The translations under genes were made by a program, and so were the position numbers. Source: Actinomucor elegans (taxonomy: Eukaryota > Mucoromycota > Mucoromycetes > Mucorales > Mucoraceae). Taken from it: a stretch of DNA of 64,000 bases. The DNA lies in contig JAMSLZ010000006.1 in NCBI GenBank assembly GCA_026027325.1, forward strand, positions 2,170,001 to 2,234,000, in the 5' to 3' direction. Of the stretch, positions 14,511-26,668 are shown one piece after another; position 1 is the first letter of the stretch, and every line of letters starts with the position of its first letter. The notes beneath the pieces were generated by a model that was not told the DNA's origin, ran no database searches, and worked only from the letters and a program-made list of their open reading frames with translations.

Positions 14511-16919
14511 TGGTCCTTGGATACTATGCTTTAATTTAGTTGGAAAGAAATATTATTCTCAGTTGGATTTCGCGTTCGTTCAATAACGGGTAATGAACGT
14601 GGCAGAAAATCCTGTATTCACATATACCAGCATCTTATAAGCGGTGTTTATATTTAAACTCTGTCATTGGTAGGCGGAGATTCAACCATTCTGAAAAAAG
14701 AAAAAGAAAAAGGAAGATTATTGACACTTTAAACCTATTCTTTATATTAATAATAAAAAAAGTAATGATGAAGACAATGTGATTTTCGATATGTACGCAT
14801 GATATTATCGCTTTAAAGTTGGTTATATATTTCATTTAATTTCATGAAATTACCGTTGCTCAGAGACTTTCTTTCAAGTGTTTATGATATATTATCATTG
14901 CTTGAGTATTTGATATTACCTACTAAATTATATAAAAAAAAATAGGAATAAATGTAAGTTATTAAGATCAATCTATAGTTTCAGTAAATTACGCCTCTGA
15001 AAGTTAGTTTTTGAGCTCTACAAAAGAAAAAAAAAGGATAGTTGATTTTATAATTTAGTTCTAAAGAGTATACTCTTGTTTTTTTTTCAGAAATCAAACC
15101 ATGTCCAACGTCTAATGTCACATCTAAAGACTAATACATACTCAGAATAAAGCACTGCGCCTTTTTTTTTTTTTTTTTTTTTGTTTGGCAGTACATGAGC
15201 AAGATCAGAAAGTTCTCACCGCACTTTTCGAGTGCTGGAGATCTATACTAACTAAAGCTTCCTGAAATTCTGCGGCTCAAATTGAGTTCAATATCCAACA
15301 GTTGACATATAATAGCTCAGCAGTTGTATGACCCATTCAAGGCACAGCTCTACACGGTATTGCAGGATGCGATGCCTTACGAATCATTTCAGTGAGGCTG
15401 CATGCTTATGTAGGATGTTTGGAAGCAATTACACGCATAATCAACGAAATTTTGTAGCAATTTTTCATTGTAGCCTTTGTTGTGTTGGATGAAATATAAG
15501 AAATCAGTGAATTCTAAAGAACTGGAATGTTTTTGAATCCAATGTGAATCATCGATATAAACCAGATCATTCTGAAGAGGCATACTAGTTATAGCAGCTT
15601 CTACTGATACACTGGCAGGCTAGAATCCTGAGTAATTAACGAAATAGTTGATAGGGTGGGGGAATGACTGACCAAATAAGCATATTGGCATTGTAGATGG
15701 TTCCTTTGTGATCTGTCAACACCATAGAGTGATAAATACAAAAAAAAAAAAATGGTTCAAACTTATGCTGGGAATGCCATCCTTTTTCAAATCTTTGCGC
15801 TTATCCCTTATGAAAATACAGTCAACTATCTAGAGAACAAAGATATGCCGATATGCTGAGATAACACGTATGAATCGCAGCAGGATATCTTTCATACATC
15901 CGTTAAAAATGGTCTTTTTTTTTCAATTGCTTGGCTCTTTCAAATTCACAAGGATACTTGTATTTTCGTCTATTTGGTAAATTCATATGTATCTTGTTCT
16001 TGGATAATGCATAATACGATCAAAAACCCCAAACCAGGCTTGATTTTAAAACCAAGTGACCACAGTAGCACTTTATTTGTTTGTGTTGTACTTTTTCACT
16101 TGAAATAAGATGAATGGTGCCATGGCATTCTTTTCATGTTAAACGTATTGTATTAGAAGCGAATAATGTATGCACTTGTGCCAAGCGTAAAATTATATTT
16201 AGCTGACAAGTACAATTGCTTCGAGTGACGCGTCGGAAAAGGTACTTGGCAAAAAGTTCGCTGAAATAATTACACGCTGATATCATTCTTCTTTGATGGT
16301 GCCATGCATAATGGTTTTGATTCATAACAAATGGCTTAGATATCAGAAGTAAAGTGCAATGGTCATGACGATGGTGATGATGATGATGCAGGCCAAGTAC
16401 ATATTTATAGACGTTTCACTTGACGTGAGGTACATGTACTACGTGAAACTTTGTTTTTTTTTCGCAATTACGAATAGGTTAAAAATAAGATAGCGCAGTG
16501 ATTTGATCGATTTTTAATATGTGATACGGTAAACGCTAAGAATACTACTTAAATAATCATTTTAGGCAATATAGAGTTTTATAGTATGATTTGCCATACA
16601 AAGCACTTCGGAAGGGGTAATTAACGATTGGCTTGTAGAAACACAATATCCCATATTCATTGTTCATCACATGGTTTACTGCGAATATAGAAGACAGCCT
16701 GTTTCCATTGTACATGTCTTCATTAAAAATCAGCAGCTTTTTTAGTGCAACCCTGCCACGAAAAAAAAAATTGTTTGAGCCCGGGAAATTTGAGTGGAGT
16801 ATTCGCCTCGCATTAAATATATTGTATACCAATTACGCCCATTTCTTTTCTTCTTTTCTCTTGTTCTTTTCTTTAAGCCAAATCAATTCATTTTACTGTA
16901 CAATAAAGAGAGCATTGGA
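14511..16919. other. AT-rich intergenic region
   Basis: Nearly 2.4 kb without a gene I can support. A few 60-90-codon ORFs show no recognisable domain. It contains T-runs (about 15163-15182), a GAT-rich stretch near 16370-16388 and an inverted repeat at 16413-16449 described separately. Confidence 0.5.
16413..16449. promoter_or_regulatory. Inverted repeat upstream of the kinase gene
   Basis: GTTTCAC (16413-16419) is repeated in inverted form as GTGAAAC (16443-16449), flanking the perfect palindrome GTACATGTAC (16430-16439). A CRE-like TGACGTGA lies inside (16421-16428). It is about 470 bp upstream of the kinase start. The role as a regulatory site is inference. Confidence 0.3.
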
Positions 16920-18628
16920 ATGTCTCAGTCGATTTCTGATACTTCACCGCTGTCTTGTATCGATGACTACGAATTCCATCGTAGTCTTGGCAAGGGCAGT
17001 ATGGGAAAGGTAAAATTAGGCATCCATATGGTATCTGGTGAAAAGGTAAACGCATCAATTCCTTAAAAAAAGGCATAGAAAACTTATTACTTTTTGTTAT
17101 CATCAAGGTGGCTGTCAAGATTGTACGTAGAGCCAACTTTCAGATCAATGGATTTACAATCACTGGTAAACCAAGAACCAAAGAGCAAATGATGAAAGAA
17201 AAAGCAAAAGAAGAGATTCGTGAATTGCGTACGATCAGAGAAGCTCACATTATGATGCTACTAAGACATCCTCATATTGTTCAACTCAAGAATCTGATGG
17301 CTGTCGGTCCATATTTTTATATCTTGATGGATTACGTCAATGGCGGTCAACTATTACATTACATAGTTAAACGGCAAAAGTTGTCGGAGCAGCATTCAAG
17401 ACATTTTTCGCGCCAAATTGTAAGCGCATTGGATTACATGCATAGAAATTCAATTGTGCATCGTGACCTAAAAATCGAGAACATACTTATCGACAAAGCA
17501 GGTCGAAATATCAAGATCATTGACTTTGGTTTATCCAATCTATTCTGTCCCGAAAGACGCCTCACTACTTACTGCGGCTCATTGTATTTTGCTGCTCCTG
17601 AATTGTTACGCGCTTCGCCTTATCGAGGCCCCGAAATCGATGTTTGGAGCTTGGGCGTCGTTATCTATGTGATGGTAACAGGTTCAGTGCCATTCGATGA
17701 TAAATCTATGCCAGGCTTACATGACAAGATAAAACGCGGCCAAGTAGCCTATCCAGCACATCTTAGTCCTGAATGTCGAGATTTATTATCAAAAATATTC
17801 GTAACCGATCCTACTAAACGTATTATCTTGGCTGATGTAATTCGTCATGAATGGATGAACCAAGGTTATAGCAAAGCCATTAAAAACTATCTACCATTAC
17901 GACTACCTATTGCTCCACCCCTTGCCCCACATATTTTGCAGCATATGACCCGTGGATTCAATATGGGAACAACTGAAGATATACGCGTAAAGATGGAGAT
18001 GATCATAAAGTCCAATGTATACAGGTCAGCAGCAGAACATGTGGCCAAAATACAGCATACCAGTATGAACAGTACAACTGAAGAACTAAGCTGCAGACCG
18101 TACGACGATCCACAAACAATGCCTGCTGCCTATCACCCTTTATTGTCCATTTATCATTTAACTAGAGAAAGGCTGCTAAACCAACAAAACACATCTTCGC
18201 TGAAACGTCATCACTTTTCCATGTCATGCACCAATAAGAATACATTCAATATGACCGAGGAAGAAGATTTGGATTCAGATGTAAAGAATAGAGCATCCAT
18301 AGCTCCAGGCTCCATCCAAGAGGCCTTCCTTACTGCCAATTCAATTACACCAAGCTCAAGTCCCTCATTATCTGCTATTGGTGCTTCACATTCACCGCCT
18401 CTACTATACAACGACTCTTCGTCATCTATGAGCAATAGCTCTTTGGTGCTAGATGAGTTGCCCAAAGTCACTTCCTCGCTTAAACAGAACAAATTTCCCG
18501 ATAAACATAATCAGAAAGAACAGAATGATTCATCAGCACGGCCTACAAAGAACAGCTTTACAAGTTTATTACAAAAATCAACATCATCTTTAGCTGCAAT
18601 ATTTGCTAATTTGATGTGCACTCGTTAA
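16920..18628 (+). CDS. Ser/Thr protein kinase, KIN1/MARK-like
   Basis: Two exons (16920-17045, 17108-18628) encode 548 residues. The kinase domain occupies about residues 18-300: P-loop LGKGSMGKVKLG, catalytic Lys in VAVKIV, loop IVHRDLKIENILI, IDFGLSNLF, and the activation segment TYCGSLYFAAPELL. The spacer between the VAVK Lys and the C-helix (KEEIRELRTIREAHIM) is long, as in yeast KIN1/KIN2, and PEIDVWSLGVVIYVMVTGSVPFDD follows. KIN1 kinases act at the cell cortex in polarity and exocytosis. The C-terminal third is Ser-rich and the KA1 domain normally ending KIN1/MARK proteins is not visible, so this is a short family member (yeast KIN1 exceeds 1000 residues). The intron falls at EK|VAVK. 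Confidence 0.9.
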
Positions 18629-18937
18629 ATGAAAAAAAAAAAGCATTCCATTCTCTGTACATAATCATATATACATATACTAATACAGCCTACATACAGC
18701 TTACATATCACTAATCCCTCGCACTCACTATATAGCAATAATAAACTTTTTCATGATTGCAAGTAGATTTACACAATAAGCAAACAAAAAGACTCTATTC
18801 TTTATTATAAGATGGTTGATATGTAAGAGAATAACTAGGTTTTTAAGCCTATGATAATAATATGAAACTAGACATGAAAAAAAGAGAAACAGAGTGTCAA
18901 AGAAGTAGGGCGAGAATATACAGAAAGGGCAACTTCT
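18629..18937. other. Convergent 3' spacer
   Basis: Shared 3' flank of the kinase gene and NSA2. It is AT-rich with AATAAA-like signals (about 18738). No gene seen. Confidence 0.6.
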
Positions 18938-19988
18938 TTAAACGAGTAAAACAGCATTGATACAACCATCGTTTTCTATTGTAAAAAGCGTTAGTGAATC
19001 CATGATCAATAATGAGCTCCCCTTTTCTTTCTTACCAGGATTGTTTGTAACTTGAGCATATTTACCCCAAACAACCTTACCACCAGTTGTAACTAAACCC
19101 AATTCAGAGACATTGACTTCAAGGACAGTACCTTTAGTAATGACACCGAGTTGAGTATAAAGAGGTGATTGAGGGTTCTTCTTGACACCGATAATAGGCA
19201 AACAGAAAGTAGCCTTCAATTCGGGATGAGTAACATGTGCTTTCTTGTAACGAAGACCCATAGGACGAACGAAACGCTCGTACTTTGGGGGCTTACGTGT
19301 AAAGCCTTCACCAACAAAGGTAGCCTTTGTAACCAAACGCTTCCATTGCTTGGTCTTGTGTTTACCAGACTTTACGACCTTGAACATCTCATCTTCAGCC
19401 ATACCACGCACAGTAGGCAAAGGAACAGACCATTTACCAGCCTTTTCTTTACGCTTCTGCTTTACCATATTACTCAAAATCTTGGCACGATCTTCACCTT
19501 CACGATCCAAAAGGTAAGTAGGTACAGCTCCCTCGGGAATAGCATCGGCCGACTTTTGCTTGGCATTCTTTTCTTCATGTTGCTTGATCGTCTTCTTCAT
19601 TTGAATCTTTTCATTATGACGCTTCTTGTTCAACAACTTGGCCTTCAAACCATGCACCTTTTGAGCATATTGTGAAGCCTTGTGAACTGAACGAGCTTCT
19701 CTCTTACGCCTGTGTAAATCAAGTTAGTTAACCGAGATCGTCTCTAATGAAGTCAAGAAAAAAGAAAAAAAAAATTTTTTCTCGGGGGGCTATTCGATTT
19801 GAATCGTAAACTGTAATAGATCCTTACTTTCTCTCTTCGTAATCGAGACGGCGACCATGTCGCTTAATGTGCTCTTCAATATGCTCGTTTTGAGGCTATT
19901 GTCAGTAAAATACAACACAAACAAAAATATTTATTGTTAATAACATTGAACAGAGCTAGTTTCAAATATAAAAAAATCATAGTACCAT
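18938..19988 (-). CDS. NSA2: 60S ribosome biogenesis factor NSA2
   Basis: The spliced product is 260 residues, the exact family size, from exons 19986-19988 (only the ATG), 19828-19895, 19036-19709 and 18938-18975. It reads [20 protein letters not shown], then basic helices, then the S8e-like beta-barrel with [32 protein letters not shown] and [11 protein letters not shown], ending [15 protein letters not shown]2 joins pre-60S particles in the nucleolus for ITS2 processing. Two oddities: the first intron begins directly after the start codon (ATG|GTACTA), and the last intron (18976-19035, 60 nt) has no in-frame stop, so retention would give a longer protein with an insert. Every exon is needed to rebuild the conserved sequence, so the model is firm. 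Confidence 0.95.
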
Positions 19989-20105
19989 ATCGTTATTGTG
20001 TAGATAAGGAAAGGGAAGGTGCAATGAATTGAACCAAAAAACTTCCAGTATAATTCGTTCTGAAAAAAAAAGTGAAACCAGTCACACATTCAACCACCCA
20101 ATGGG

Positions 20106-21748
20106 TTAAACGTACATGTCTTCAACATTGTCACTCAAAATCGCTCCATCCAGTTTGATCTCGACTCCTATAACTCCGTTAGTTGACTTTTTTATTGCAT
20201 TTTTTTTTCTTTCTTACCAGATGCTCGATTCGTTGTCCCTTCTTTAGGAAACGTAGCGCCCACTAGAAAGGTGTAGGTAAAATCAACTTGGTGATCGAAA
20301 TCAAAACCAAATTTTGCATTGGCAAATTGACAGTTTTCCAGGTTACTATCCATAAAGCTGGACCTGGGATCAATGTGATAGTTTGAAAAGTCCAGATTGG
20401 CCAAGTTCTTCCTGTTTAGTTTCATAATAATGGGTCTATACATGTGTTCGCCATTCATGGATGGTGGTGGAAGCGGGTATAATTGATGCAATTGCTCTAA
20501 TAACGCTGTTTAGTTATCAGTGGATGCTAGATGTGTACTACGTACCCTGAGTGACAATAGGTAGATTGTTCCACCGTAACTTTAGCAAATCTGTTTAATC
20601 TAGACTTTAGCTTCCATGTTGTACATCCGTACTGCGAAAGATACTTGCCATTTAGTTTGTAAAACCTTGCTTCCTGCATCAATTCATCCATACTAGATAA
20701 TTATATATATATGAGTATACTGATTGATATGTATTTTATACATACGTACATTTTTGGATCCTCCACAATGCCTGATGGTATCTAGATAGAAAGCAGTCAG
20801 TATTGTCGCAGGGATGATTGAAAAAAATCAATGGTTTCTTTTTACGCGCAAGTCTCGAAGGTAATTCAATACCAGTCTAAAATAAGTACTATCTCGATCA
20901 ATAAAATAGGAATTGTCGGCATCCGGCACCACGGTTCCACTTTCTATACATTCAAAAGCTATGCTAAGCTATGGTATAAACAATATATATATACATGTAC
21001 ATATATTTACCACCAAACATTGTTGCCAACATTGAATTAGGATCTTTGCGTAAGGTTGTGAGTGAAGTTTCAAACACTTGCCCGCCAACGTTAAGTTTGA
21101 TCTAGAAAAGTGAATGATATATCAACTGACTTTCTTTTTTTTTTGGTTCAAATCCCACTGTTACTATTCACCTTTTCATCTTGGAATTTTCGAACCTCTA
21201 TTCGATATGAACAAATAAGTACCCAGACTCATCTTTATCTTGAGATTGCGCTATATACCTTTTATGAGCTCTTTTTCCTTTTCAAATTGCATCTTTTCAG
21301 TATCCAAGCTCTGTCGATGGCTGGATATTGCTTTTGATATCTCGTTATACGAATTTTCGAGTTTGACATATAAATTGATATTCGCTTTATCGAAATAAGT
21401 GTCTACTTCTTCAAGCGCAGTCAGCTGATCTCTTAATTGCTGACTTAAAGCTATCATGATGTGAGTTTTCCTTGTATTTTGCTTGTATTTGAATATGCTA
21501 CCTTCTTTCTCTAGTTTGTAACTTTCGACTAAATTATTCCATATTTGGTGAATGTTTTGTTGGGCCTGATGCTTATTATCTTCTTCTTTGTCTCTTTTCA
21601 CAGCTTTCAGGGTTTCTAAAGAACGACTATTCAATAGTAATTTTTCGTTACTAAGGGAACGTTCTCGTGTTGCGCACTCTTCTGTTTCATCTTCATGTGA
21701 AGACTGAGAGGTAGCTGCCAAGTGGTCAAAGAAAGCGACTGGGTCCAT
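20106..21748 (-). CDS. Coiled-coil, BTB/T1 (KCTD-like) and pentapeptide-type protein
   Basis: Ten small exons give 373 residues in frame: 21502-21748, 21259-21450, 21172-21197, 21011-21101, 20846-20943, 20750-20781, 20649-20692, 20546-20590, 20218-20502 and 20106-20167. Residues about 1-150 are Glu/Lys-rich and probably coiled coil. A T1-type BTB domain follows: IKLNVGGQVFETSLTTLRKD, SMLATMFG, then SYFIDRDSTYFRLVLNYLRD and MDELMQEARFY, as in KCTD proteins. The C-terminal part has pentapeptide-like A(N/D)LxF turns (LANLDFSNYHID, NLENCQFANAKF). KCTD proteins often tetramerise and serve as Cullin-3 adaptors; the target is unknown. The intron after exon 7 uses a GC donor. The 51-nt first intron is stopless in frame, and the final exon is uncertain because a GTACGT donor overlaps the stop. 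Confidence 0.8.
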
Positions 21749-22491
21749 ATCTTTATATCCAAAAGAGAGAAAAAGTAAACATCAGTTACTTTTTAAGTTT
21801 GTATTTGCTTGTTTATATGAGGATATCACATGTGCAGCACAAAGGAACCTTTGCGGTTTTTTAATAACCCTCCTTTTGGTCTTGTGCTCGACTATAAAAG
21901 AAGATATTGTGTGGCGGCAAGCCTACTTACTCATCGAAGGTACATGTAGAACTTTGAGGGGCGGTCCACGTTGTTTTCGACATCTATTCCTAATAAGAAA
22001 ATGGAGTAAGCTCAAATGATCCAACCTTGTTCTTTTCATCAAGATTCCAATGGATACAGTAGCTCATACCGAGTAGGGAACATTTGGCTAGATGTGGCAT
22101 TAAACCGGCTTCGATTTGGGGATCTACAGATCGCTCCATTTAAATCACTTGAAATACATTTATCTATTTTACTATTATAACCATCAATGGCATGATATAA
22201 TCCATTGAACGCCAACCAAATAAAATCCTGTTAGATACATCAATTTATTTTAAGCATAGACTATTTGTCAAATGCGACATTAGACTGAAAAATGCAGGAT
22301 TTCCGAGCATTGTTGAAATTCAAGATGAAAATACAGACATGAGCCTTTGTCTTGGATTCTAGTAGCTAGTTTGCATTGAAATCTTGTTGTAATTCAAAAA
22401 GTAACGCAAAAAAACTTTCTTTTTCATAATCATAGTTGAATTAACAGGCAAATTTCACTATGATATCTAGAGATCTTGTTTATTTATTTTC
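21749..22491. other. Spacer with a possible tiny spliced ORF
   Basis: Between the KCTD-like gene and IleRS. On the minus strand from 22139 an ORF starts MERSVDPQIEAGLMPHLAKC and could splice (GTATGA donor near 22068, acceptor near 21990) to a 40-50-residue protein. I recognise no family and the model is weak. A copy of the dispersed repeat sits at 22225-22310. Confidence 0.3.
22225..22310 (+). repeat. Dispersed repeat copy (core AAATGCGACATTAGACT)
   Basis: Single copy of the intergenic repeat family, core at about 22271-22287, with the TTAAGCATAGACTA upstream block. Confidence 0.5.
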
Positions 22492-25400
22492 TTAATTTAA
22501 TACGTTTAAACATCTAGCACAAAGACTATCATCTTCAGTGGCATGGTAGTTCCAGCATCGAGGACATTTGCTAAGCTTGGACTTTGTCAAAATGATTTTA
22601 CACTCATCACCTAAGAAAATTGATAACGTGTGCGTGAGTATTGTATAAGAATGGGAGAGAGAGAGTGAGTTTGGCTTACCTTCAACGATAGAATCCCTTT
22701 GGGAAACTCCCTGTACATAGCTTGATTGATCCTGGATGACATTTACTTTGCTTGTCATAAACAAGGAAGCCAAATCCAAATCTGTTTATTTTTATAGTTT
22801 TGAGTCTTTTTGATTATTATTCTGCTTACATGTTTGCACTTACCAGTCATTGATTGTACCAACTGACCCAACTTTGTATCCTTGTTCAAGTAAAGTGAGA
22901 TATCAGCTTCTTGAGAGGAACGGATTTGCCTATAATTAGATGAATCAGCTTTGTCTGATCAGTGGTTTTCTACTAGAATCACTTACTTATCTTGACGTGC
23001 AGATTCCAACACTTGGTTGATTTCACCCTTGAGATTCAAAAGCAAAGTCCATTTTTCGTTCAATTCTGCATTATTCCATCGATCATCCTGACAGAATTGT
23101 ATTAGTGCATCAAGAAACGTATTCAATAGCACAGCAAACTTACAGATTTCACCCATCCAGCTTTGAATACAGAGGTTTCGGGTTTGGCAGTAATAGCTCT
23201 GTAGTTTTCATAGATTTCTTCTGCAGTATGGCAAACGAAAGGTGAGATGGATGTGGTATAAGACTGTAAGATCTATAAGACAATTCCGAATTAGAGCATA
23301 GTTCGATTCGTCAATAATAGAGTTTGCGTATTTACTTGATAGAGAACTGTCTGTGCCATTCTTCTAGATTCAGAGCCCTCGCTTTCATAGTACAATCTAT
23401 CCTTGATTGTTTCAAAGTAGAAAGAAGATAGAGTAGTGTTTGTAAAATTTTGAACATTTTGAACGACTAGATAACCATATTAAATACACATGTCAATAAC
23501 AAGTGTCTGAGTGAACTATACCTCTGTTGAATGCAAAGTCATTATAGGCATTCGTAACACGTTCATTATACTTGTACAGTTCGAAGAGCATGTACTTGTC
23601 AACCTATAAACGAAAAGTCAATTATACCTGGATTAACCATACTCTCTCTCTTTTTTTTTTTTTTTAAAAAAAAATATCACATACCTCTTGAAGCTTACTG
23701 TAATCGATTTGATGCTCTTCTTTAAAGTCATGAAGATTACCAAGCAAGAATCTGGCTGTAGTACGCACCTTGCGCAAATTATCAGATACTTGGGCTAATA
23801 CAACACAATTCATCAGTACACAACTCGGCAGTATCGGTGCCTTTCTTTTTTTTTTTGGGGGGGGGGACTTACAGATAATAGAGGGGCCAATGGACACATC
23901 TCGAGTGTACTCGCAATTAGCCACCCAGAAACGAAGGACATCACTACCATAAGCTGGGAATTTCTTTTTATCTTTACCACCATCTGTAATCAAACTTGGC
24001 TCCAAAGTGTTTCCTAAACTCTTGGACATTTTTTCACCCTTTTCATCAAGAGCAAACCCATGCGTTATAAGTGTTCCATAAGGTGCTTTTCCTGTGACAG
24101 CAATAGAAGTCAACAAGGAAGATTGAAACCAACCTCGATGTTGGTCACTTCCTTCCAAATACACATCAGCTAATGGTTTTGTAGAATCTCTGCCAGGGTA
24201 ATTCTCGAGCATGGTCCAAGAGGTACCACTATCAAACCAGACATCCATGGTATCATAGCCTCTTTTAAAGACTTTGCCTTGATTGCGATATTCGGGCGCA
24301 ACAAAGACAGAGTCGTCTTTCTCTTCCCACCAAGCATCTGTGCCTCGTTCCTGAAGGATCTTGATGATGTACTCGACAGAGGTTTCTGTCAAGAGTGCTT
24401 CACCATCTTGGTCATAGAGAGCAGGGATTGGAACACCCCATGCTCGTTGACGTGAAATACACCATTCTTTGCGAGAAAGCGTAAATTGTTCAAGACGTCT
24501 AATGGCTATTCTCTAAAAATAAGTATTTCTTGTTGTAAGTAATCATTGATCTGACTTACAAACATCAGGAACCATGCGAACTTTCTTCAAATTTTCTACT
24601 GCTTCCTTTTGAAGATGCTCAACATTGGCAAACCATTGAGCAGTGGCACTAAATGATTTTATATATACACATATATGTAAGTTTGATTCTCTCGCGTATC
24701 CTGTATGATGAATGCGTTACCGTAACATGACAGGTTGCTTAGTACGCCAGTCATACGGGTATTTATGTGTGTAATCGCGCTTCATCAATAAAGCAGATTG
24801 CTTTTCCAATAATTCAATGACTGTCATTGTACCGTCTGTAAAAGCAGTTTTCCCTTCAAGCTCTGAACCCGCTTCCTTGGTGAACTTTCCATTGTCATCG
24901 ACTAAAACATTGAATTAAATACTGCTTTCCCTCTTCCTTTGAGCGAACATTCAACAAAAAAAAAATCATACCTGGACTGAAAGGTGCAATGCCTAGGCCA
25001 AGGCAGGCCTCATAATCCTCCATACCATGACCAGGAGCTGTATGAACCAGGCCAGTACCAGACTCGGCCGTAACATGACTGCCACCAATAATAGGCATCA
25101 TACCGTTATTCAATGGGTGTTGGTACTTGGATCCCAATAATTCACTACCCAGCACCTGATCCAATACGCTTACATCAGCAGCGTTCATTTCTTCCTTGAA
25201 TGCTTCGATACGATCGCTTGCCACTACATAAGTACCTTCCTTGCCTGCGTCTACTACCTTGACCAAAGAATACTTTAGCTCAGGATGCACAGAAATAGCT
25301 TTATTAGAAGGAATAGTCCATGGTGTCGTAGTCCAGATCAATGCATACAGATCTTTATTATCCAAGTGTGCTTTCCATCTTTTCTCTAGTGCTGGTGCTA

Positions 25401-26425
25401 GTTCTTTGAGAGAAAACCGAACGTGGATCGACTTGGATACATGATCTTCTTTGTACTCTAACTCGGATTCAGCCAGTGCCGATTTAGAGGATGGCGACCA
25501 ATAGACAGGCTTTAGCTGGCGATAGATATGGCCGTTCTTAATCATGTCTGTCAGTACCCGAAGCTGGCGGATTTCATAGTCATTGGAGAGCGTCAAGTAT
25601 GGATCATCCCAATCACCCATTACGCCCCAACTTTGAAAGCTACTCATTTGTTTAGAGACTTCAGAAAGAGCCTTTTCTCGGGCAATCTTGCGGATATCAG
25701 TAGGGGATAAAGAAGCCTCTTTGCCTTTTCTCTACACGTACTGGTGAACATGATTGCATAGTCTAATCGCCCTCCCCCTCTCCATTGAAATGCTTACTCT
25801 AATTTGCTCTAATGCTTTCAACTCGATAGGCAAGCCATGACAATCCCAACCAGGGCGATAACTGAATAGCATATAAGTTTTTTGTTTGTTTATGATCGAT
25901 TACATCCACATTAACTTACTAGACTTTGTGTCCCTGAAGCATCTTGTATCTATTGATGATATCTTTCAAGATCTTATTCAGAGCATGGCCTATGAACCGT
26001 AGCATGTGAGTACTAGTTTCTGTTTAGTATAATGTATCCAATGTTACCCGAATGCACATTTCCGTTTGCATAAGGAGGACCATCGTGAAGAATGAATACA
26101 TCTTTAGGATTGTTCTTTAACTGTCAAATACACACATGCACACGCAGGAAACTTAGCATAGGCAGAAAAATCAAGGGATCTCGGGGCAATTTTTATTTAC
26201 CTGCCACGGATACAACTCTTTTGTACAACGATCTTTGAATAAATGTTCACGCTTTGCTGCTTCAGCCCTCAAAGGAAACTTTGTCTTTGGAAGAAGGATA
26301 GTATTCGTGTATGGGTTTTCGTTTGCTTTTGCTAATAACAAAGTAGACTGACTAAATGTTCTATTAATTTTTTTCATGCTATTCGGGAGTTGCCGTCTTA
26401 ATGTGTGTAAACCAAGCATTGTCAT
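22492..26425 (-). CDS. ISM1: Isoleucyl-tRNA synthetase, mitochondrial
   Basis: About 16 exons encode a class I synthetase of roughly 1000 residues. The N terminus ([25 protein letters not shown]..) is basic and lacks acids, fitting a mitochondrial presequence. The HIGH-type signature is [11 protein letters not shown] in exon 2, and [13 protein letters not shown] follows. The editing (CP1) domain contains [15 protein letters not shown] and [13 protein letters not shown]. The catalytic core has [42 protein letters not shown] and KMSKSLGN. The anticodon-binding domain is spread over several exons, and the C terminus ends with the bacterial/organellar zinc finger [12 protein letters not shown]. 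That zinc finger and the presequence separate it from the cytosolic enzyme. It is divergent from IMP1 with a 243-bp shared promoter. Exon ends at the far 5' side are approximate. Confidence 0.95.
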
Positions 26426-26668
26426 TATAGAAATACGAATCGTTCTAAAAAAAAAAAAGGAAACGTTCTCGAATTGACAGGGACTCGATATTCATTACAA
26501 TGGTTATCCGCTTGATTCGACGCGCTTAAAAATGACTGCTTTGAATGAATTTGCAAGTCACGAAAGTAGGCCCAAGGTTTATATCAAAGCATGATTTCAT
26601 TCTTTAGTTTCCTTTCCAGATACCCTCCACCTTAGCTCCCTTTCTCTCTTTCTCTCATTCCTCTTAGT
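26426..26668. promoter_or_regulatory. Shared divergent promoter of mitochondrial IleRS and IMP1
   Basis: Only 243 bp separate the two start codons. The IMP1 side has a long pyrimidine run (about 26605-26665) typical of this window's promoters; the IleRS side has a poly-A stretch (26446-26458). No specific factor site is assigned. Confidence 0.5.

Noticed and set aside
21144..21156. GGTTCAAATCCC resembling a tRNA T-arm
   Set aside because: No acceptor, D- or anticodon-arm pairing is found around it.
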